Shown piece by piece: positions 8,676-17,607 of a stretch of DNA of 64,000 nt (its first letter is position 1; each line of letters opens with the position of its first letter). Below the pieces are notes generated by a model. That model saw only the letters and a program-made list of their open reading frames with translations. It had not been told where the DNA came from and made no database searches. The position numbers were made by a program, and so were the translations under genes. The DNA is from Erwinia typographi. Its GTDB lineage: Bacteria > Pseudomonadota > Gammaproteobacteria > Enterobacterales > Enterobacteriaceae. The stretch spans positions 1-64,000 of the forward strand of contig NZ_JRUQ01000039.1 of the NCBI RefSeq assembly GCF_000773975.1, in the 5' to 3' direction.

Positions 8676-9461
8676 TCAGGCATTATCCTCTGCGATAATC
8701 AGTTCTACCTTGTCTTCTTCCAGCAATTGTCGAAATGCCGCAGGCGGCGGTTTATCGGTAAAGAATGCTTTGACCTTCCGCGCGTTGCCAATTGAAACGG
8801 CGGCAGATGCATGGAATTTTGTATGGTCGGCGACTAACAGCGTGTGACGGGAATGGCCCATCATGGTTTTCGCGACGGTGGCTTCATTAACATCAAACTC
8901 AAGCAAGGTGCCGTCGTTTTCGATAGCACCCACGCTGGTGATAAGGTAGTCCGCCCGGAAACCTTCAACAAAATTCACCGTTCCCGGTCCGACAATGCCG
9001 CCGTTATGCGAACGAAGCACCCCGCCGGGAACCATCACTTCCAGATCCTGGTTTTTGTATAGAATTTGCGCCACGCGCAAGCTGTTGGTGATGATACGCA
9101 AATCCTGACGTCCTAGCAGTGCACGGGCGACGGCTTCGACGGTGGTTCCAATCGTGAGAAACAGGGTACAACGTTCAGGAATGTAATCTGACACGGCATC
9201 GGCCATTTCCCGTTTTTCCTGGGTTAAAGACAGCTCGCGCTCTTCAAACGCCGTGTTCATCACGCTTGAAACGCGTCCGGCCCCGCCATGGTGTCGGGTG
9301 ATTAGACCTTGTTCACTTAGCTTGCGAATATCGCGGCGGATGGTTTGGGTCGAAACATCCAGTAATTGCGCGAGTTCCTCAATATTCATATAGCCACGCT
9401 CAGCGATATATTGAACAAGCTGATCGTGCCGCGGATTACCCGTTAGTTCGGTGATGCTCAT
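8676..9461 (-). CDS. csqR: sulfoglycolysis regulator CsqR (YihW), DeoR family
   Basis: A 261-residue DeoR-type repressor, the same length as E. coli YihW/CsqR and very similar throughout. HTH residues about 9-57 include NIEELAQLLDVSTQTIRRDIRKL; the C-terminal sugar-phosphate sensor holds TIGTTVEAVARAL and DYLITSVGAIENDG. In E. coli this protein represses the sulfoquinovose genes and is released by sulfoquinovose or its intermediates. The ATG at 9461 is chosen for AGGAGTGTTC just upstream. It follows yihV in the same operon (38-bp gap), and probable binding sites lie between yihV and yihU. Confidence 0.93.
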   Translation of the reverse strand: MSITELTGNPRHDQLVQYIAERGYMNIEELAQLLDVSTQTIRRDIRKLSEQGLITRHHGGAGRVSSVMNTAFEERELSLTQEKREMADAVSDYIPERCTLFLTIGTTVEAVARALLGRQDLRIITNSLRVAQILYKNQDLEVMVPGGVLRSHNGGIVGPGTVNFVEGFRADYLITSVGAIENDGTLLEFDVNEATVAKTMMGHSRHTLLVADHTKFHASAAVSIGNARKVKAFFTDKPPPAAFRQLLEEDKVELIIAEDNA

Positions 9462-9499
9462 GAACACTCCTGTCAGTTCCCCTGTAAAAAACCGTTATT

Positions 9500-10396
9500 T
9501 TAAGCATAAAGTGACAAAAATGACGCGATTTGCTGACGGTCAGGTATCCCCGCACGCCCTCCGGGACGCGTACATTTCATTGCTGCAACGGCGCTGGCGA
9601 ATTGTACGGCGATTTCTGTCGACATTTTTTCCGCCAGCGCAAGGGCGAGTGCGCCGTGGAAAACGTCGCCAGCGCCGGTGGTATCGATGGTTTTGACGGA
9701 AAAGGCCGGTGAGTAACAGAAACGATCATACTCTTTCCATAATGCGCCTTCCAGGCCCTGAGTAACATAAACGCGCCCATCCGTCAGGGCAGCAGCCTTG
9801 TTCAGCCCTTCTTCTCCCTCCGTGCTTCCGGTCAGCCGTTTCAGGCCTGGGGCAGAAAAAACGGCGTGGTCTGCAAGGGCGACCAACGAGGTGATGTCCT
9901 GCGGCGTGACATCGGCATCCAGCAATGTCGGTACGCCAGCCGCCTGCGCCAGCGTAAAAGCTTTCAGGGTACCGTCATGCCAGCGAACATCAGCAAGCAC
10001 CATATCATATTGCGAAAAATCAATGGTATCGAGCCAATGTGCGTCGGCAGGGAGGTCCGGACTGGGAGAGTTGATGATAATCCGTTCACCTTGTTTATCA
10101 ACCAGAATAGCCGATTGTGAGGACCGAGCTTGCGGTACCTGGCGGCAATATTGCGTATTCACACCAAGCTGCTGGAGTTCGGCAATTAACGTATTACCCG
10201 TGCTGTCATCCCCCACGCGTCCAATAAAATCGACCTCTGCGCCAAGACGTGCAATTGCTACAGCAGCCGTAGCCGCAGGTCCGCCGCCCGTTTCCTGGTA
10301 GTGGTCAGACTGGTATTTGCCGCCTCCTGTGGGTAATGCATTCACAGAGTAAATACGATCCTGTACGGCAATCCCTACACAAGCAATTTTGATCAT
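9500..10396 (-). CDS. yihV: 6-deoxy-6-sulfofructose kinase YihV
   Basis: A 298-residue PfkB-family kinase matching E. coli YihV end to end, including GGGPAATAAVA near residue 37, ERIIINSPSPDLPADAHW, VLADVRWHDG and the catalytic DTTGAGDVFHGALA near residues 239-252. YihV phosphorylates 6-deoxy-6-sulfofructose with ATP (EC 2.7.1.184), the committing step of sulfoglycolysis in the cytoplasm. The block RPGGRAGIPD near the C-terminus is also kept. It is divergent from yihU, which makes the next-but-one enzyme. Confidence 0.95.
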   Translation of the reverse strand: MIKIACVGIAVQDRIYSVNALPTGGGKYQSDHYQETGGGPAATAAVAIARLGAEVDFIGRVGDDSTGNTLIAELQQLGVNTQYCRQVPQARSSQSAILVDKQGERIIINSPSPDLPADAHWLDTIDFSQYDMVLADVRWHDGTLKAFTLAQAAGVPTLLDADVTPQDITSLVALADHAVFSAPGLKRLTGSTEGEEGLNKAAALTDGRVYVTQGLEGALWKEYDRFCYSPAFSVKTIDTTGAGDVFHGALALALAEKMSTEIAVQFASAVAAMKCTRPGGRAGIPDRQQIASFLSLYA

Positions 10397-10569
10397 CTTT
10401 GTCTTTTCCTGTTTTATTTTGTCGTCTGATGCTTATTTTAATGACGTAAATGATCAAATTAGTGACGAATGTCTGGTTTTTAGCCATGAATTACAAATAT
10501 GATCAAAAACAGACGAAAAGTGACTTGGTGTTTGTGTTTTTTTGCTCATTAAATGACAGGAGAGTGTTC
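10397..10569. promoter_or_regulatory. yihV-yihU divergent control region
   Basis: This AT-rich gap separates the divergent yihV and yihU genes. It holds direct repeats of ATGATCAAA at 10450-10458 and 10499-10507, each followed within about 15 bp by a GACGAA element (10464-10469, and GACGAAAAGTGAC from 10512), plus TTTTGTCGTCTG near the yihV side as a partly inverted copy. Repeats of this kind are plausible CsqR (DeoR-type) operators controlling both directions. GGAG at 10559-10562 is the yihU ribosome-binding site. Confidence 0.5.
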
Positions 10570-11460
10570 ATGTCTACTATCGCATTTTTGGGGCTTGGTC
10601 AGATGGGAAGCCCAATGGCCAGCAACCTGCTGCAGAAAGGCCATACCTTACGCGTTTTCGACCTTAACCAACAGGCAGTCAATGCGCTGGTGGAAAAGGG
10701 CGCGGTTGCTGCTGATACACCCGCGCATGCCGCCCAGGATGCCGAGTTTATTATCACTATGCTGCCTAATGGCGACATTGTCCGTAATGTCTTGTTCGGT
10801 GATTCGGGCGTTTGCCAGACCATGAGTGCGAATGCGCTGGCGATTGATATGTCCACCATCCACCCCCTGCAAACCGATGCGCTGATTCGCGAAATGGCTG
10901 AAAAAGGGCATGACATGATGGACGCGCCGGTGGGTCGAACCTCCGATAACGCAACAGATGGCACCTTACTTATTCTCGCCGGCGGGACTTCTGTGCAGGT
11001 TGAACGCGCACGTCCAATCCTGATGTGCATGGGTTCTGAGCTGGTCGAGGCTGGCGGACCGGGAATGGGCATCCGCGTCAAATTGATTAACAACTACATG
11101 AGTATTGCGCTTAATGCGCTTTCTGCCGAGGCGGCGGTACTTTGCGAATCCTTAGACCTTGACCTCGGCGTCGCTATCAAGGTGATGAGCGGTACGGCGG
11201 CGGGTAAAGGCCACTTCACTACCACCTGGCCGGGCAAGGTTCTGAACGGCGATCTCTCTCCGGCGTTTATGGTCGACCTTGCGCTGAAAGATCTGCGGAT
11301 TGCTGTTGATGTCGCCAAACAGACTGGGGTGCCATTGGGTATGGGCGAAGTCGCCGAAACCTATTACCAGTCTGCCAGCCATGATGGCCGGGGCCGTCAG
11401 GACTGGAGCGCCTTGTTATCTCAGGTTCGCCATCTTGCTGGCCGACCAGACTCTCTTTAA
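10570..11460 (+). CDS. yihU: 3-sulfolactaldehyde reductase YihU
   Basis: A 296-residue beta-hydroxyacid dehydrogenase family protein nearly superimposable on E. coli YihU. It has the NAD-binding [14 protein letters not shown] at residues 7-20, the substrate loop [12 protein letters not shown], and [18 protein letters not shown] with the catalytic lysine. YihU reduces sulfolactaldehyde to 2,3-dihydroxypropane-1-sulfonate (DHPS) with NADH (EC 1.1.1.373). In E. coli DHPS is excreted; here genes for its further oxidation lie about 13 kb away on the same strand. ATG 10570 follows GGAG by 7 bp; it heads yihU-yihT-dehydrogenase. Confidence 0.95.
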   Translation: MSTIAFLGLGQMGSPMASNLLQKGHTLRVFDLNQQAVNALVEKGAVAADTPAHAAQDAEFIITMLPNGDIVRNVLFGDSGVCQTMSANALAIDMSTIHPLQTDALIREMAEKGHDMMDAPVGRTSDNATDGTLLILAGGTSVQVERARPILMCMGSELVEAGGPGMGIRVKLINNYMSIALNALSAEAAVLCESLDLDLGVAIKVMSGTAAGKGHFTTTWPGKVLNGDLSPAFMVDLALKDLRIAVDVAKQTGVPLGMGEVAETYYQSASHDGRGRQDWSALLSQVRHLAGRPDSL

Positions 11461-11484
11461 TCATCGACTATGACAGGAGTAATT

Positions 11485-12372
11485 ATGTCTTCCCTGAACA
11501 CCCCTTATACCCTGAAAGATATTTCGCGCCCGGGCGGCGGATTCGCCATGCTGGCTGTCGATCAGCGTGAAGCGATGCGTTTGATGTTTGCCGCTGCGGG
11601 GCAGCCAAAACCTGTTGCTGACAGCGTACTGACCGATTTTAAAGTGGCGGCGACGCGCATTCTTTCACCGTGGGCGTCTGCTGTGCTGGCGGATAAACAA
11701 TTTTGTCTCGATCAGATCATCAAGCAGGGCGCGGTAGCCGAAACTTGCGGTCTGATTGTCGCCGCCGACCATTTCCTGCCGGGTAACGGTATTCCGGTGG
11801 ATAGCGTGGAAATTGACCGTGCAATCGATCCGATCCGCGTGCGCGAAATGGGCGCTAAAGCCATGAAGCTATTGGTACTGTGGCGTGAAGACGAACCGGC
11901 AGATGCGCGTCTCGCTATGGTGGAGGAATTTGTTCAACGCTGCCGCAGTGCAGGTTTGGTGAGCATCATCGAGCCGGTTGTCCGTCCGCCGCGCCGTGGC
12001 TGGGAATTTGATCGTGAAAGCGCCATTGTGGCGGCGGCTGCGGAATTAGGCAGTACTGCTGCGGACCTTTACAAAGTGGAAATGCCGCTGGGCGGGAAAG
12101 GCAGTGAGCAGGCATTACTTTCTGCCTGCCAGAAACTGAATGACCAGATGAACATGCCGTGGGTCATTCTTTCATCAGGCGTAGAGGCCGATATCTTTGG
12201 CCGCGCCGTGCGTATTGCCATGAAAAGCGGTGCATCCGGCTTCCTGGCGGGGCGCGCTGTCTGGGCCTCGGTTATTGGCGCACAAGATCCGCAAACGATG
12301 CTACGTGATGTGTCAGTACCACGCCTTCAGCGGCTGGCCGAGATTGTTGATGAAGGTATTTCTCAGCGTTAA
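11485..12372 (+). CDS. yihT: 6-deoxy-6-sulfofructose-1-phosphate aldolase YihT
   Basis: A 295-residue class I aldolase matching E. coli YihT (292 residues). It retains the N-terminal [11 protein letters not shown], the central [14 protein letters not shown] and [13 protein letters not shown] with the Schiff-base lysine, and [10 protein letters not shown]. It cleaves sulfofructose-1-phosphate to dihydroxyacetone phosphate and 3-sulfolactaldehyde (EC 4.1.2.57). AGGAG at 11475-11479 fixes the ATG at 11485. It lies 24 bp behind yihU and is followed 32 bp later by a zinc dehydrogenase that is not part of the E. coli cluster. Confidence 0.95.
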   Translation: MSSLNTPYTLKDISRPGGGFAMLAVDQREAMRLMFAAAGQPKPVADSVLTDFKVAATRILSPWASAVLADKQFCLDQIIKQGAVAETCGLIVAADHFLPGNGIPVDSVEIDRAIDPIRVREMGAKAMKLLVLWREDEPADARLAMVEEFVQRCRSAGLVSIIEPVVRPPRRGWEFDRESAIVAAAAELGSTAADLYKVEMPLGGKGSEQALLSACQKLNDQMNMPWVILSSGVEADIFGRAVRIAMKSGASGFLAGRAVWASVIGAQDPQTMLRDVSVPRLQRLAEIVDEGISQR

Positions 12373-12404
12373 TACAAAACCATAAGCGCATCAGGAGAAC
12401 AACC

Positions 12405-13415
12405 ATGGACAAAATTACCCAAGTTTTATTTTCCGACATCGGAAAGGTCACAACGCAGTATGTCGAACAGCCACACCAGGAACTTAAGCCTCATGAAGTC
12501 CGCATTGCTCCTGCATTCTTCGGGATTTGCGGTTCTGATTTACATGTATTGAAAGGTGGCCATCCGTTCGCCAAACCGCCCGTCGTGCCAGGGCATGAAG
12601 TTGCTGCCCGCGTGACTGAAGTGGGCAGTGAGGTGGTGAATGTGAAGCCTGGCGATCAAGTTGTGGTCGATCCCATTATGGCCTGCATGGAGTGCCGCGC
12701 CTGTAAAGCGGGGCGTTTTAACTTGTGTGAGCCGCCGCAGGTAGCCGGTTTTCGTGCGCCAGGATTTGCCCGTTCGCAGCATATCGTTCCGGCGCGTAAC
12801 TGCCATGTTGCGCCTGCCTCAATGCCATTAAAAGTGCTCGCGTTTGCGGAGCCAGCCGCCTGTGCGCGTCACTGCGTTAGCCGTATGCCGCAAGATTCGC
12901 TGGAAAGCGTACTGGTGATTGGTGCAGGCACCATTGGGCTGTCGATTGTTCAGGCGTTACGCATCATGGGGGCGGGTGACATTACCGTTATTGAACCCGA
13001 TGCCGCTAAACGCGCTCTGTCACTCAAACTGGGCGCTGCGCAAGCGTGGGCGCCAGGCGAGCTGGATGCGCTGGCCCGTTTTACTGGCGCAATTGACGTG
13101 GTTGCCGCTCAGGCAACGCTCAATGAGGCATGCACACGAGTGTATGCCGGCGGCACAGTGTTGTGCATGGGTGTACCAAGCGGTCCGCGTGAAATTCCGT
13201 TGCCGATGATGCAACGTTTCGAACGCGACCTGCTCAACTCCGGCATGTACATTCCTGAAGATTTTGACGTGGTGATCGGCTGGCTGGCGGACGGACGATT
13301 TGATACCAGCGAACTGGTAACTGACATGTTCCCGGTGAGTGAAGCCGCCGCCGCCTTTGAGCGCGCGCAGCAAAATGATTCCATCAAAGTCATGCTGCAA
13401 TTCGCCGAAGCCTAA
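12405..13415 (+). CDS. zinc-dependent polyol/alcohol dehydrogenase in sulfosugar operon
   Basis: A 336-residue medium-chain dehydrogenase/reductase. Catalytic-zinc residues sit in GICGSDLH and PGHEV near residues 38-65. The structural-zinc cysteines are in CMECRACKAGRFNLC (about 86-100), and the Rossmann motif is VIGAGTIGLS (about 168-177). Relatives act on sorbitol, idonate, galactonate and other sugar alcohols or acids; the substrate here is not known. It is the third gene of the yihU-yihT run with AGGAG before ATG 12405. Since no SQ isomerase gene is present, it may oxidise a sulfonated polyol to sulfofructose; that is a hypothesis from context. Confidence 0.85.
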   Translation: MDKITQVLFSDIGKVTTQYVEQPHQELKPHEVRIAPAFFGICGSDLHVLKGGHPFAKPPVVPGHEVAARVTEVGSEVVNVKPGDQVVVDPIMACMECRACKAGRFNLCEPPQVAGFRAPGFARSQHIVPARNCHVAPASMPLKVLAFAEPAACARHCVSRMPQDSLESVLVIGAGTIGLSIVQALRIMGAGDITVIEPDAAKRALSLKLGAAQAWAPGELDALARFTGAIDVVAAQATLNEACTRVYAGGTVLCMGVPSGPREIPLPMMQRFERDLLNSGMYIPEDFDVVIGWLADGRFDTSELVTDMFPVSEAAAAFERAQQNDSIKVMLQFAEA

Positions 13416-13434
13416 CGGATCACAACCTCTGACC

Positions 13435-13456
13435 GACGCCGCACCAGGGCGGCGTC
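13435..13456 (+). terminator. intercistronic hairpin
   Basis: GACGCCGC and GCGGCGTC form a perfect 8-bp GC-rich stem with a 6-nt loop between the dehydrogenase and the MFS gene. There is no T-run after it, so it more likely trims or stabilises mRNA than ends transcription. Confidence 0.5.
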
Positions 13457-13535
13457 CTCTACAACATAAAGAAAGGATATTGTGATGGTACAAATCACCA
13501 GTCCTGCACCTTACTCAATTAGTTGACCACAAGAT

Positions 13536-14912
13536 GTGATTGATATTGTTAATAAAAACTCAGCTGTTAACGCAGGTGCAGGCGTTATATTCATTGCGCT
13601 TGGAGGCATTCTGATCGATGCCTATCAGGCCGCAATGGTGGGTTTTGGTAATAAATATATTGCCGCGCAGTTTGGGATCTCTCCCGGACTTGCGGCCACG
13701 GTAAACGCTTCTGTCCTGATCGCTGCACTGATTGGTGGCCTGCTGGCAAACCGCGTGATTAGCCGTTTTGGTCAGCGACGTGCATTTTTGATTGGTATGG
13801 CGCTGTGTACGCTGGGAGCGGCAGCGGTAGCGGTGGCACCAAATATTTGGTGGGTACTGGTATGCCGTGTGGTGATGGGGTTTGGCCTCGGTATCGACTT
13901 CCCGTTGGCGACCAATGCAGTGGCGGAACTTCGTGGCTCGACGTCGAAAAAAACCGGTACATCAGTCAATTTATGGCAGATGGCCTGGTACGTGTCGACC
14001 ACCGTGGTGTATCTGGTACTGCTGCCACTGTTGCTCTCCGGGATCGCGGAAGATCAGCTCTGGCGCTACGGCATTTTCATAGGCGCCGTGTTCTCTGTCA
14101 TCATCATGATCCTGCGTTACGTTTTCATTGGTGAATCGGCAATGTGGGCGGCGCGTGTCGGTCGTTATGATGAAGCCTGCGATATCTTACGTAAACGTTA
14201 TGGCGTGCATGCCAGCGTCGCGCTGGAGAAATCCATCACTCAGGCATCTCAGGGTGAAAACAAAATTCATACGGGGTATGCCATTCTGTTTAATGCGCGT
14301 TACCGCAAGCGTACCGTTCTGGGATGTGTTGTTGCCACGATGCAGGCATGGCAGTACAACGCGGTAGGGGTCTATTTGCCGCTGACGCTGGCGGGAATTC
14401 TGAGCGGCGGTCTGACAGGGGCGCTTTCAGGCTCGGCTGTGGTCAATGCCCTGTGTGGGATCTCCGGTGGTTTGATTGGCTCTTTCGTCCTGCAGCGCTT
14501 AGGGACTCGTCTGCAATCCATGTACGGCTTCGTTGTGGTCACTCTGGCACTGCTGGCGCTGGGTGCGCTGGCCACGACCAACCCATGGCTCTCTTTGGGA
14601 CTGCTGGGTGCCATCATTTTCTTCCACTCAGCCGGGCCTGGTGGGTTGGGGATGACTATCGCCACGCTTTCTTATCCGCCGAGTATTCGCCCAACAGGCG
14701 TGGGATTTGCCCGAGCCATTATGCGTACCGGTGCGATTGCAGGCCTAATCTTCTGGCCCATGCTCTGGGGCGCATTAAAGACGGATGCCTTCTACTGGCT
14801 GGCGCTGGTGCCATTCATCGGCTTCATCACCTGTGCGCTGATAAAGTGGGAACCGCTTGGTGCCAACGTCGACGCGGAAGACGCTCAGGTGTTAGCCGAA
14901 CTGGAAAAATAA
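13536..14912 (+). CDS. MFS sugar/acid transporter, N-terminus interrupted by TGA
   Basis: A 458-residue MFS carrier of the sugar-porter/YdjK-like group with twelve helices and motifs NRVISRFGQRRAFLIGM and RVVMGFGLGIDFPLATN. The natural start looks like ATG 13485, which has an excellent AAGAAAGGA site and reads MVQITSPAPYSIS; codon 14 is then TGA (13524-13526), followed in frame by PQDVIDIVNKNSAV and the rest of the protein. The GTG at 13536 lacks a good ribosome site. The stop is probably CGA mutated to TGA. The rest of the gene is intact, so the loss may be recent, bypassed by reinitiation, or leaky (TGA is followed by C). Likely uptake carrier for the sulfosugar. Confidence 0.7.
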   Translation: MIDIVNKNSAVNAGAGVIFIALGGILIDAYQAAMVGFGNKYIAAQFGISPGLAATVNASVLIAALIGGLLANRVISRFGQRRAFLIGMALCTLGAAAVAVAPNIWWVLVCRVVMGFGLGIDFPLATNAVAELRGSTSKKTGTSVNLWQMAWYVSTTVVYLVLLPLLLSGIAEDQLWRYGIFIGAVFSVIIMILRYVFIGESAMWAARVGRYDEACDILRKRYGVHASVALEKSITQASQGENKIHTGYAILFNARYRKRTVLGCVVATMQAWQYNAVGVYLPLTLAGILSGGLTGALSGSAVVNALCGISGGLIGSFVLQRLGTRLQSMYGFVVVTLALLALGALATTNPWLSLGLLGAIIFFHSAGPGGLGMTIATLSYPPSIRPTGVGFARAIMRTGAIAGLIFWPMLWGALKTDAFYWLALVPFIGFITCALIKWEPLGANVDAEDAQVLAELEK

Positions 14913-14954
14913 TAACGCGCCCGACATGGATTGATGCGCGATGACCTGTCCTTG

Positions 14955-14982
14955 CTGTGGGTGAACTTCACCCACAGTTTTC
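14955..14982 (+). terminator. rho-independent terminator
   Basis: CTGTGGGTGA, a 3-nt loop and TCACCCACAG form a perfect 10-bp stem at 14955-14977, followed by TTTTCTC. It ends or attenuates the yihU-yihT-dehydrogenase-MFS transcript before the second MFS gene. Confidence 0.8.
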
Positions 14983-15006
14983 TCACCGCTTCGGAGAGGA
15001 AACATA

Positions 15007-16380
15007 ATGTCTGAAAGATTACATGAACCCACTGCCGGGCTTTCCGGCAAAGCGATGCGTCGCGTCGTATGGGGAAGTTTCGCTGGCGCGTTACTTGAAT
15101 GGTATGACTTTTTTATTTTTGGCACCGCCGCCGGGTTGGTGTTTGCGCCCTTGTTTTTTCCCGATAGCGACCCGTCTGTGGGTGTTATTGCGGCTTTCGC
15201 TACTTTTGGCGTGGGTTTTCTCACCCGCCCGCTGGGAGGTATCGTTTTCGGCCATTTTGGCGACAGGGTTGGCCGTAAAATTACGCTGATCTGGACATTA
15301 GGCATTGTCGGTACCTCTACTTTCCTTATTAAATTTATTCCTACCTACAACGATATTGGTATTTGGGCGCCGCTGCTGCTGATGGTTCTGCGCCTCATCC
15401 AGGGGATTGGCCTCGGTGGTGAGTATGGCGGGGCGGCACTGATGACTATTGAATCTGCGCCGCAGAAGAAACGTGGCTTTCTTGGCTCATTACCGCAAAC
15501 GGCCGCTTCCGTCGGCATTATGCTGGCTACCGGCATTTTTGCGCTCTGTAACCACCTGTTGACCCAGGAGCAATTTCTTGCCTGGGGTTGGCGTATCCCT
15601 TTCTGGCTGTCGGCGTTAATGCTGGCGGTGGGGATGTTCATTCGACTGCATACCGAAGAGACGCTGGACTTTAAACATCGGCAGACAAAGCCACAGGAAA
15701 AGAAAGCGCCGCTGCCGCTGATTGAGCTGTTTCGTAAACACCCGAAAAATATCTCGCTGGCGCTGGGTGCGCGTCTCGCTGAGAGCGTTTCCTCAAACAT
15801 TATCAACGCCTTTGGCATCGTCTATATCTCTACGCAGCTGGCGCTTTCCCGTGATGTCCCGTTAACCGGTATGTTGATTGCCTCAGCTATCGGAATAGCG
15901 ATCTGCCCATTGGTCGGCTGGATCTCCGACCGCACAGGGCAGCGGAAAATCTATCTGTTGGGTGCCGGCTTTTGTGTGCTGTTTGCTTTTCCCTTCTTCC
16001 TGCTGCTGGGCACCAAAAGCGTGGCGATAATCTGGATAAGTATGATTCTGGGTTACAACTTTGGCCCAACGATGATGTTTGCCGTTCAGCCAACGCTATT
16101 TACCCGCATGTTTGGCACCCAGGTTCGTTACACGGGACTCTCTTTTGCCTATCAGGTCTCTGCCATTCTTGGCGGCATGAGCCCGCTTATTGCCTCAAGT
16201 TTACTGGCATTAGGCGGAGGCGAGCCCTGGTATGTTGCCACGTTCTTATTTTTTATCTCTGTGGTGTCATTTGTCTGCGTCTGGTTTATCGAACCGCTGC
16301 CGCTAAATACATCACCGGGAAAGACGCAACAATTGACGCATGACTATCACTTTCTCAGGAAGCAATCTCATGAACAATAA
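15007..16380 (+). CDS. MHS-family MFS transporter
   Basis: A 457-residue metabolite:proton symporter of the MHS family (ShiA/YhjE/ProP relatives), marked by EWYDFFIFGTAAGLVF near residues 30-45, RPLGGIVFGHFGDRVGRK after helix 2 and RLIQGIGLGGEYGGAAL. MHS carriers import organic acids and similar anions. It is related to the hpsU carrier later in this locus. Position between sulfoglycolysis genes and an aldose epimerase suggests it moves a sulfosugar or DHPS; direction is not known. It overlaps the next gene by 11 bp, so translation is probably coupled. Confidence 0.88.
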   Translation: MSERLHEPTAGLSGKAMRRVVWGSFAGALLEWYDFFIFGTAAGLVFAPLFFPDSDPSVGVIAAFATFGVGFLTRPLGGIVFGHFGDRVGRKITLIWTLGIVGTSTFLIKFIPTYNDIGIWAPLLLMVLRLIQGIGLGGEYGGAALMTIESAPQKKRGFLGSLPQTAASVGIMLATGIFALCNHLLTQEQFLAWGWRIPFWLSALMLAVGMFIRLHTEETLDFKHRQTKPQEKKAPLPLIELFRKHPKNISLALGARLAESVSSNIINAFGIVYISTQLALSRDVPLTGMLIASAIGIAICPLVGWISDRTGQRKIYLLGAGFCVLFAFPFFLLLGTKSVAIIWISMILGYNFGPTMMFAVQPTLFTRMFGTQVRYTGLSFAYQVSAILGGMSPLIASSLLALGGGEPWYVATFLFFISVVSFVCVWFIEPLPLNTSPGKTQQLTHDYHFLRKQSHEQ

Positions 16381-17263
16381 AGGAAATAATGAGCATTTTC
16401 TGGCTCTGCAACAGGCGTTTGATGCACCATGGCCGGGGCCGATGGGGGATGCCATTACTCTAAAAAAAGGGCATGTTGAGGTGACGGTCTTTCCTCAGGA
16501 TGCCGCCAGAATCACCTCACTGCGGGTATTTGGCTATGAATTGCTGCGCCAGTGGAACCCGCAGCGTCGCGCGTTTCAATATGGTTCGTTTCCTATGGTG
16601 CCGTGGGTAGGGCGTCTGGGAAAGGGGCAACTGGCTGCTGATGGTAAAATCTGGCAGTTGCCCGCCAATAAACCTCCTCATGCGTTGCATGGGATGGCGT
16701 GTTATTCCTTGTGGGAGGTTGTTGAACAAACTCATGAGAGTCTGACACTCCGTATGACACTGGCAGACCCGTGGCCGTGGAAAGGCTATGTTATACAGCG
16801 GATTGCGTTACAGGGCGATGCGCTAATCATGCACCTGGAAATTCACAGTGACGCAGATACGTTTCCGGCCTCTGCAGGGTGGCACCCCTGGTTTTTGAAA
16901 CATCCGTATTCCGATGGTGAGCAGAGTGAACTGAGCGTTCAGTTTTCAGCGGACTGGCAAGAGGAGACTGGCGATAATGAACTTCCCACCGGTAAGCGGA
17001 TAACACCTCAACCAGGACCCTGGGATGATTGTTTTGGTTTTATCCGAGGGGGACACGCCAGTCTTGTTTGGCCCGGCCAACTGACGCTGAAGATGACTTC
17101 TACTGCCCATAGTCTGGTTATCTTTGATAAGCAACCTGATGCGACTTGTGTCAACCCTCTAACCCAGGCACCTAATGATATTAATCGAATACCACAGTAT
17201 GTGACTCAGAATCAACCGCTTATTATTTCATCTGAGTGGAAATTTACCAAACATATTAATTAG
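16370..17263 (+). CDS. aldose 1-epimerase family protein
   Basis: A 297-residue galactose-mutarotase-like protein. Key features are FPMVPWVGRL, PPHALHGMACY with the first catalytic histidine region (about residue 105) and SAGWHPWF with the second. The ATG at 16370 is favoured by AGGAAG just upstream; a longer form from 16340 is possible. In the E. coli sulfoquinovose cluster the mutarotase YihR interconverts the anomers of sulfoquinovose, and this protein may fill the same role, although sequence similarity to YihR itself is not obvious. It overlaps the preceding MFS gene. Confidence 0.82.
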   Translation: MNNKGNNEHFLALQQAFDAPWPGPMGDAITLKKGHVEVTVFPQDAARITSLRVFGYELLRQWNPQRRAFQYGSFPMVPWVGRLGKGQLAADGKIWQLPANKPPHALHGMACYSLWEVVEQTHESLTLRMTLADPWPWKGYVIQRIALQGDALIMHLEIHSDADTFPASAGWHPWFLKHPYSDGEQSELSVQFSADWQEETGDNELPTGKRITPQPGPWDDCFGFIRGGHASLVWPGQLTLKMTSTAHSLVIFDKQPDATCVNPLTQAPNDINRIPQYVTQNQPLIISSEWKFTKHIN

Positions 17264-17289
17264 CAGATTGTCTGATGTGGAGAAAAATC

Positions 17290-17592
17290 ATGTCCAAATT
17301 ATGTTGGTTACATATTGGAGCAGGTGTATTTCATCGCTCACATCAGGCATGGTATTTTAATCAGCTTATTAAGCTGAAAGAGGCAAAATGGGAATTTGCT
17401 TTAGGTAATAACAGAAGTGATGCCGATCAAACTCTGAATGCGCTAATGTTGCAAAAAGGAGAATATTGAATCGCCACGGATAATGCAGACACTTCCGAAC
17501 CGTTGTGGAATGACCCTGAGTCAGTAGACAACGCTACCCTGTATGTCGAGATACAAAGAAAAGTCTATGGGCACACCACAATTTGCCCCTGA
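17290..17592 (+). pseudogene. mannitol-dehydrogenase family remnant
   Basis: This starts with a good GGAGA site and MSKLCWLHIGAGVFHRSHQAW, the NAD-binding N-terminus of the polyol-specific long-chain dehydrogenase family (mannitol, arabinitol or mannonate dehydrogenases, normally 450-500 residues). After about 60 residues a TGA (17467-17469) ends it. The same frame continues to a second stop at 17590 through NADTSEPLWNDPESVDNATLY, which does not match the expected next part. So a polyol dehydrogenase once belonged to this operon and was lost by deletion. Confidence 0.65.
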
Positions 17593-17607
17593 ATTTTACA
17601 TTATTCA

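Noticed and set aside
13524..13526. TGA in the MFS gene as a selenocysteine codon
   Set aside because: The position is in the cytoplasmic N-terminal tail of a transporter, no SECIS-like hairpin follows directly, and a CGA to TGA change explains it.
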